Below, piece after piece: positions 7,303-10,250 of a stretch of 10,250 nt of DNA. The notes below the pieces were generated by a model, which made no database searches, was not told where the DNA came from, and worked only from the letters and a program-made list of their open reading frames with translations. The translations under genes were made by a program, and so were the position numbers. This DNA is from Dysgonamonadaceae bacterium (GTDB taxonomy: Bacteria; Bacteroidota; Bacteroidia; Bacteroidales; Azobacteroidaceae). The DNA is taken from contig JAIRRK010000101.1 in assembly GCA_031256015.1 (NCBI GenBank), positions 1-10,250 on the forward strand, written 5' to 3'. Within the stretch, counting starts at the first letter, position 1. Every line of letters begins with the position of its first letter.

Positions 7303-8656
7303 ACTCCGCAATGCACCTGACACTCAGGCCGTACGCACGGCCGGTAGCAGGATTAGCCGCTTGCACGCCGGGGGTGCGTCCATCAGTATAAGAAAAATTG
7401 TCGAAGTACAGGAAGTACGAGTCGCCATCGTCTATTACCACACTACTCCAATATTGGCCGAGGGTACCCGACTCGCGAACGTCACCGCTATTTAAGTCGC
7501 GCCAGCCGCCGGCAGGCAAGAAAATTAACGGCTCCGGAGCAGTATCGGTAGTCAAATCACCTGTATAAGGATTACCGGTATCCCACTCGTCAGTACCGGT
7601 TCCCGACTTATACAACGCGTAACCGCAAGTCGCTCCATCAACCCAAGTATCTAAACCGTAACCTTCCGAAACAGGTACCCATGTAAGACCCGAAGAGAGT
7701 GTAGTACCGTTGGCACCAGGGCTCATATCAAATCCATCGGATATGGTTAAAGGTGAGTTGTCATCGGAACCAAGCAACGCCCATTCGTACTCAGTAGGTA
7801 CACGATAACCGTCGGGACAAGGATCGTTAGGGCCTTTGACAAGGGGTACCTCGTTTAATCCGCCAAATCCGTCATCTACAAAACCGTTACCGCCGAAAGC
7901 GATATCTTTACCGTTGCCCCACAAAGTGTTGACTTGAGGAGTAATCCAATCATGAGGGTCATAAACATCCTGAGGGTCATAAACAAATTTGCCGCCGGCA
8001 GTAGCGTCGGCAGCGTTGGCATATTGTTGATCGGTGAATCTGCCGGACGCATCGGCACCGTCCATGTCACACCGCAGCGAATGTTCCGCATCCTTGCGGC
8101 CCCACTGGTACAAACCGCCGAATACGGTTATGTCACTCGCATCGCCTTGAGTATCGTAAGCCATCTGCTCTTTGATTGACATATTAGGATCGGCACCGAG
8201 GTTGTAAGTCATGAAGGTCAGGATTCTTGTTCCGCCGTTGGCAGGCTCATTGACCTCTATATCAACAGTGCTGATCGGAGCGACAGCAGATTGTTCGACG
8301 TTAATGCTCTCCCATTTCGCACCGTCCCACACATAAACTCCTCCGGGAAGCCAAGGATAGCATCCCCCCGGCATGTTATACACCGTCAGCCCGACATGTG
8401 CGGCGTTTTCAGCCGGGTCGTAGCTGCCCGTGAACATCGGGTAAAGCTTGGCCGGGTCGCTCAGCGACACGCGAGGCAACATCATGCCCTTGGTGGAGGT
8501 GACACTTTGGTCGCTCGGGTATTCTTTCAGGTCGAGCAATGAACCCTCGTTCGGGTCGATGTTCGCACCTATTGTCACTTGCGCACGCATGGGTGCGCCA
8601 ATCAGCAGCACTGCCATCAGTGCCGTCACGCTTACTTTTAATTGAGTTTTGCTCAT
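7301..8656 (-). CDS. Secreted FISUMP-domain protein (Fibrobacter succinogenes major paralogous domain)
   Basis: This 451-residue exported protein has a Sec signal peptide (Lys-containing start, hydrophobic core at about 8-20, likely cut near A25 before QVTIG) and no lipobox. Residues 26-120 resemble the N-terminal module common in Bacteroidota surface proteins: a VTIGANIDPNEGSLLDLK start, KGMMLPRV, and a GVYVWDGAKWE end. Residues 145-451 carry the FISUMP signature: TYNLGADPN at 150-158, FGGLYQWGRKD at 179-189, CPDGYRVPTEYEW at 280-292, LPAGGWRD at 380-387, YWSS at 402-405 and GLSVRCIAE at the end. The domain's biochemical role is unknown; such proteins are thought to be surface or matrix components. 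No T9SS C-terminal domain is evident. VYDP is duplicated at 226-229 and 232-235. Base composition looks richer in GC than the core genes to its left. It lies divergent to the LytTR gene. Confidence 0.88.
   Translation of the reverse strand: MSKTQLKVSVTALMAVLLIGAPMRAQVTIGANIDPNEGSLLDLKEYPSDQSVTSTKGMMLPRVSLSDPAKLYPMFTGSYDPAENAAHVGLTVYNMPGGCYPWLPGGVYVWDGAKWESINVEQSAVAPISTVDIEVNEPANGGTRILTFMTYNLGADPNMSIKEQMAYDTQGDASDITVFGGLYQWGRKDAEHSLRCDMDGADASGRFTDQQYANAADATAGGKFVYDPQDVYDPHDWITPQVNTLWGNGKDIAFGGNGFVDDGFGGLNEVPLVKGPNDPCPDGYRVPTEYEWALLGSDDNSPLTISDGFDMSPGANGTTLSSGLTWVPVSEGYGLDTWVDGATCGYALYKSGTGTDEWDTGNPYTGDLTTDTAPEPLIFLPAGGWRDLNSGDVRESGTLGQYWSSVVIDDGDSYFLYFDNFSYTDGRTPGVQAANPATGRAYGLSVRCIAE
7953..7985 (-). 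repeat. 18-base-period tandem duplication inside the FISUMP gene
   Basis: The 15-mer TGAGGGTCATAAACA (+ strand) occurs at 7953-7967 and again at 7971-7985, a direct repeat with an 18-base period. Translated on the minus strand it gives VYDPQD followed by VYDPHD, so the duplication keeps the frame and adds six residues. The near-identity suggests a recent event. Confidence 0.75.
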
Positions 8657-8718
8657 AATATTAAAAATTGATTGATATTGTTTGTTATCTGTTTTAGACG
8701 TTTTTTTGTATCCGGGTG

Positions 8719-8752
8719 CAAAGCTAAGAACTTTTTCTTAATATTTTGCAAA
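8719..8752 (-). promoter_or_regulatory. Probable promoter of the FISUMP gene
   Basis: On the minus strand TAGCTTTG (8726 down to 8719) is a full match to the TAnnTTTG -7 element. TTTG (8752 down to 8749) lies 22 bases upstream, slightly longer than the 20 bases seen at the other promoters here. Transcription would begin near 8712, giving a leader of about 55 bases. The bases before the ATG are AT-rich with no clear Shine-Dalgarno. Confidence 0.55.
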
Positions 8753-8822
8753 ATCAAGAGAAAAAAGTTTATTGTTCTTGTTTTTTTCTTGGTAAAAAGA
8801 AGAAATAAGCAGGTAAAAGATG

Positions 8823-8916
8823 ACACAGCTACGCTGTGTAAACATGAGGGGCAACAAGCGTCCGTGGGCTACGCTGCGCTCGCCCACGGCTAAGAAGATT
8901 TCTGCGCTACGCGCAG
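8823..8916. repeat. Cluster of three hairpins sharing the core GCTACGC
   Basis: Three inverted repeats follow one another. ACACAGC (8823-8829) pairs with GCTGTGT (8833-8839) around TAC. CCGTGGGC (8862-8869) pairs with GCCCACGG (8882-8889) around a 12-base loop. CTGCGC (8902-8907) pairs with GCGCAG (8911-8916) around TAC, with a further outer stem AAGAAGA (8892-8898) and TCTTCTT (8920-8926). All contain GCTACGC (starting at 8828, 8868 and 8906; 40 and 38 bases apart), in the loop of the first and third and at the loop edge of the second. The perfect arms and shared core suggest REP-like elements or a structured transcript. They are not followed by T-runs like a standard terminator. Confidence 0.65.
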
Positions 8917-8918
8917 TT

Positions 8919-8943
8919 TTCTTCTTCTTTTGTCGAAGAAGAA
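8919..8943. repeat. Pyrimidine/purine hairpin (TTC/GAA)
   Basis: TTCTTCTTC (8919-8927) is complementary to GAAGAAGAA (8935-8943) across a seven-base loop. It shares bases with the outer stem of the preceding hairpin, so the two structures would be mutually exclusive. This arrangement could be a simple triplet repeat or an alternative fold. Confidence 0.5.
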
Positions 8944-8950
8944 GAAATCA

Positions 8951-9054
8951 CTCTCCTCGCATGATGACTACCACTCTCCTTGCAGGATGACTGCAACTCT
9001 CCTTGCAGGATGACTGCAACTCTCCTTGCAGGATGGCTGCAACTCTCCTTGCAG
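8951..9054. repeat. 23-base tandem repeat array with alternating TTGCAG/CTGCAA half-sites
   Basis: Four full units start at 8951, 8974, 8997 and 9020, with a partial fifth from 9043 to 9054. Units 2 and 3 are identical, unit 4 differs at one base, and unit 1 has diverged at several. Each unit is a CTCTCC spacer, TTGCAG, a five-base GATGA spacer, then CTGCAA. TTGCAG is the reverse complement of CTGCAA, so seven intact half-sites start at 8980, 8991, 9003, 9014, 9026, 9037 and 9049, alternating in orientation every 11 or 12 bases, about one helical turn. The array ends 35 bases before the -33 element of the LytTR gene. No spacers separate units, so it is not a CRISPR array. Confidence 0.88.
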
Positions 9055-9089
9055 CTTCGGATAGTGAAAATGCCGTTCGGATAAAAAAC

Positions 9090-9120
9090 TTGCCATGAGA
9101 CAAACCGATCCTTACTTTCG
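9090..9120 (+). promoter_or_regulatory. Bacteroidota-type promoter of the LytTR gene
   Basis: TTG at 9090-9092 and TACTTTCG at 9113-9120, with 20 bases between, fit the phylum promoter. The predicted start near 9126 lies downstream of the ATG at 9095, so that ATG cannot be used from this promoter and the gene start moves to 9140, with a leader of about 14 bases. Confidence 0.65.
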
Positions 9121-9139
9121 TTGTATTAAACTCACTTGT

Positions 9140-9589
9140 ATGGATACAAAGCAGATACATGAAAATAATGAGCGGTCGCACGGCGAATTGCTGAATTTTC
9201 TGTTGCAGTTGCGCGATAGCAGCTGCAAATCAGTAAATACGGAAAACAAGACCCTGTACATTTGGGATAATGGCAAACTGATACGGATTGAAACCGACAA
9301 AATCGCCTATCTGGAAGCCGCTCGCTGTTACTGTGAAATCAATATGACGGACAGCAGGAAGTTCGTGCCGACGCTTCCGTTGTCGAAAGTGGCGGCATAC
9401 TTGCCCGAAAGCCATTTTGCGCGTGTGCATCGCTCGTTTGTGGTGAACCGGGATTTGCTTAACGAAATTTGCGGCAACATGATTATTCTGCCCAATAAAA
9501 AGCAACTGCCCATCGGTCGCGAATACCGCAAAACGCTTTTGAACAGCCTTACCATTATTAATACAAAGAATAAAAAGTATTTTCCTTGA
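9140..9589 (+). CDS. Stand-alone LytTR DNA-binding transcriptional regulator
   Basis: This 149-residue protein is almost only a LytTR domain, the mainly beta-strand DNA-binding fold of LytR/AlgR-type regulators. The domain spans about 35-140: IETDKIAYLEAARCYCEI at 50-67, LPLSKVAAYLP at 79-89, the highly typical FARVHRSFVVN at 93-103, and LPIGREYRKTLL at 123-134. There is no receiver domain and no membrane segment; the first 34 residues are a short polar and helical lead. Activity is therefore not set by a built-in phosphorylation domain. ATG 9140 was chosen over the in-frame ATG at 9095 because a good promoter overlaps the latter. It diverges from the FISUMP gene; the 23-base repeat array just upstream is a candidate target. 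A hairpin follows the gene. Confidence 0.9.
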   Translation: MDTKQIHENNERSHGELLNFLLQLRDSSCKSVNTENKTLYIWDNGKLIRIETDKIAYLEAARCYCEINMTDSRKFVPTLPLSKVAAYLPESHFARVHRSFVVNRDLLNEICGNMIILPNKKQLPIGREYRKTLLNSLTIINTKNKKYFP

Positions 9590-9623
9590 CCATAATCAAT
9601 GAAAATACTTTTGAATATTCCGG

Positions 9624-9661
9624 CAACGGACTTTCCTGCGAATCAGGAAAGCCGGCCGTTG
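9624..9661. terminator. Two-part stem-loop downstream of LytTR, possible bidirectional terminator
   Basis: CTTTCCTG (9631-9638) pairs perfectly with CAGGAAAG (9644-9651) around a five-base loop. CAACGG (9624-9629) can then pair with CCGTTG (9656-9661) as an outer stem, with one unpaired base on the left and four on the right. It lies 35 bases after the LytTR stop and between convergent reading frames, where a shared terminator is expected. No T-run is adjacent on either side, so termination is an inference from structure and place. Confidence 0.5.
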
Positions 9662-9689
9662 TGGAAATAAAATATAAACTCTTTATTAT

Positions 9690-9932
9690 TTACATACCCG
9701 GTCCGGTGTCTTTTCTATAGCAGGTAGTTAAATAGTTATCAATCTTCGTTGAATACTCCGTAATTTTGTTTCTATCTTTTTCTGTAAGTTTCGGGGTTTG
9801 TAATAAGTCTGCAAAGAAATAATAAAACGGTATCGTATCCAACAGTTTATTCTTTTTGTAATATGTGTATATTTTGTCCGGAGAATCTAATATAAACGCG
9901 TACTCTGTTACTACAGTGACAAAGTTCGTCAA
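9690..9932 (-). CDS. Possible small AT-rich protein gene or gene remnant downstream of the transglutaminase-like gene
   Basis: I do not recognise this product. From a TTG at 9930-9932 it gives 80 residues with a sensible mix of charged and aromatic residues (PDKIYTYYKKNKLLD, then LTEKDRNKITEYSTKIDNYL), ending CYRKDTGPGM. The frame is open further upstream, through a hydrophobic stretch (VKFFFIGFFKIITGL), as far as the TAA that ends the preceding gene at 9999-10001, but no ATG occurs in it. It is visibly more AT-rich than the transglutaminase-like gene. It may use the TTG by coupling to that gene, or may be the 3' remnant of a gene whose start is lost. Chance openness cannot be excluded at this length. 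Confidence 0.4.
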   Translation of the reverse strand: MTNFVTVVTEYAFILDSPDKIYTYYKKNKLLDTIPFYYFFADLLQTPKLTEKDRNKITEYSTKIDNYLTTCYRKDTGPGM

Positions 9933-9998
9933 GCCGGTGATAATTTTGAAAAATCCAATGAAAAAAAATTTTACTCGGGCAATTGAATAAAAAAAGAG

Positions 9999-10250
9999 TT
10001 ATTTCACCGGAAAAAGTTCCACCTGTCCACCCTTCAGTTGCGGCATAGCCGTTCCCAGATTGGCATTGATGTAAGTGGGGTCGCATATCAGGTATTTGAC
10101 GCCGTCGACCATGACGTGATCGCCGTCGGTTTGCGGATTGTCGAACTTGACGGCTGTCGCTAAATGTTGACCGGGATAGTGTACCAGTACCACTTTCATT
10201 CCCAGCAGGTTTTTGACCAACTGCGCAAAAAAGATGGCGCGGTCGTCACA
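9999..10250 (-). CDS. C-terminal end of a transglutaminase-like superfamily protein (partial)
   Basis: The frame is open to the right edge of the window, so only the last 83 residues are present. They read CDDRAIFFAQLVKNLLGMK, then VVLVHYPGQHLATAV, then DGDHVMVDGVKYLICDPTY, ending VELFPVK. This matches the core of transglutaminase/protease-like folds: a Cys followed by acidic and Arg residues at the start of a helix (C codon at 10248-10250), a His in a beta strand (10164-10166) and an Asp in CDPTY (10080-10082), giving a plausible Cys-His-Asp triad. The rest of the protein, the true start and any signal peptide or other domains lie outside the window. Whether it acts as peptidase, cross-linking enzyme or inactive fold cannot be told. 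The coding sequence looks more GC-rich than the flank after its stop. Confidence 0.72.
   Translation of the reverse strand, partial: CDDRAIFFAQLVKNLLGMKVVLVHYPGQHLATAVKFDNPQTDGDHVMVDGVKYLICDPTYINANLGTAMPQLKGGQVELFPVK

Larger units (their letters stand above)
8657..9139. other. Structured 483-base intergenic region between divergent FISUMP and LytTR genes
   Basis: I find no convincing gene here. From left to right it holds the probable FISUMP promoter (about 8719-8752, minus strand), an AT-rich stretch to about 8820, four hairpin-forming inverted repeats (8823-8943), a 23-base tandem repeat array (8951-9054), and the LytTR promoter (9090-9120). Open frames crossing it are low-complexity or are made of the repeat itself. 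The density of symmetric sequence contrasts with the rest of the window. Confidence 0.7.

Noticed and set aside
7934..8542. Plus-strand open frames opposite the FISUMP gene
   Set aside because: They are antisense to a well-supported FISUMP coding sequence and match no protein family I recognise.
8672..8893. Plus-strand protein of 73 residues
   Set aside because: It covers the FISUMP promoter and the hairpins; the N-terminal half is low-complexity Phe/Lys/Arg-rich and no promoter or family signature supports it.
8951..9054. CRISPR array
   Set aside because: The 23-base units abut each other with no unique spacers, and there are no cas genes.
9095..9139. Earlier ATG for the LytTR protein
   Set aside because: A well-spaced -33/-7 promoter overlaps it, so a transcript would begin downstream of this ATG.
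8948..9181. Minus-strand protein of 77 residues
   Set aside because: It is largely a translation of the 23-base tandem repeat and its N-terminal part runs antisense through the LytTR promoter and gene start.
9847..10086. Minus-strand open frame of 79 residues overlapping the transglutaminase-like end
   Set aside because: It is out of frame with the recognisable Cys-His-Asp sequence and has no features of its own.

Overview
The window looks like chromosomal DNA from a member of the Bacteroidota, most likely Bacteroidales. Several gene starts lack a clear Shine-Dalgarno and sit behind the phylum's own promoter type (TTG, about 20 bases, then TAnnTTTG or TAnnTTCG). There is a FISUMP-type surface protein and a small LytTR regulator, and the tRNA does not encode its CCA end. 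Genus cannot be fixed by eye.

Left part (1-7000) is ordinary core genome, all on the + strand. A short C-terminal tail of a probable membrane protein ends at 67. The sbcD-sbcC pair follows (187-4448, ATGA overlap), encoding the Mre11/Rad50-type DNA-end nuclease. A promoter in the next gap starts a second unit: a short- or medium-chain polyprenyl diphosphate synthase, an unrecognised helical protein, and a TatD-family metal hydrolase that overlaps it by 14 bases. A tRNA-Ser(GGA) with its own promoter and a strong terminator closes this block at about 7250.

Right part (7250-10250) is accessory in character, and its larger coding regions look more GC-rich. A secreted FISUMP-domain protein (minus strand) and a stand-alone LytTR DNA-binding protein (plus strand) diverge from a 483-base intergenic region. 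That region holds three hairpins sharing the core GCTACGC, a pyrimidine/purine hairpin, and 4.5 copies of a 23-base tandem repeat made of alternating TTGCAG and CTGCAA half-sites. The array ends 35 bases upstream of the LytTR promoter, so it could be an operator array or upstream transcribed structure. This is the most unusual part of the window.

The right edge holds the C-terminal end of a transglutaminase-like protein (minus strand). An AT-rich open stretch continues in the same frame after its stop codon; it may be a small gene or a remnant.

I see no transposase, integrase, CRISPR array, toxin-antitoxin pair or recognisable defence system.
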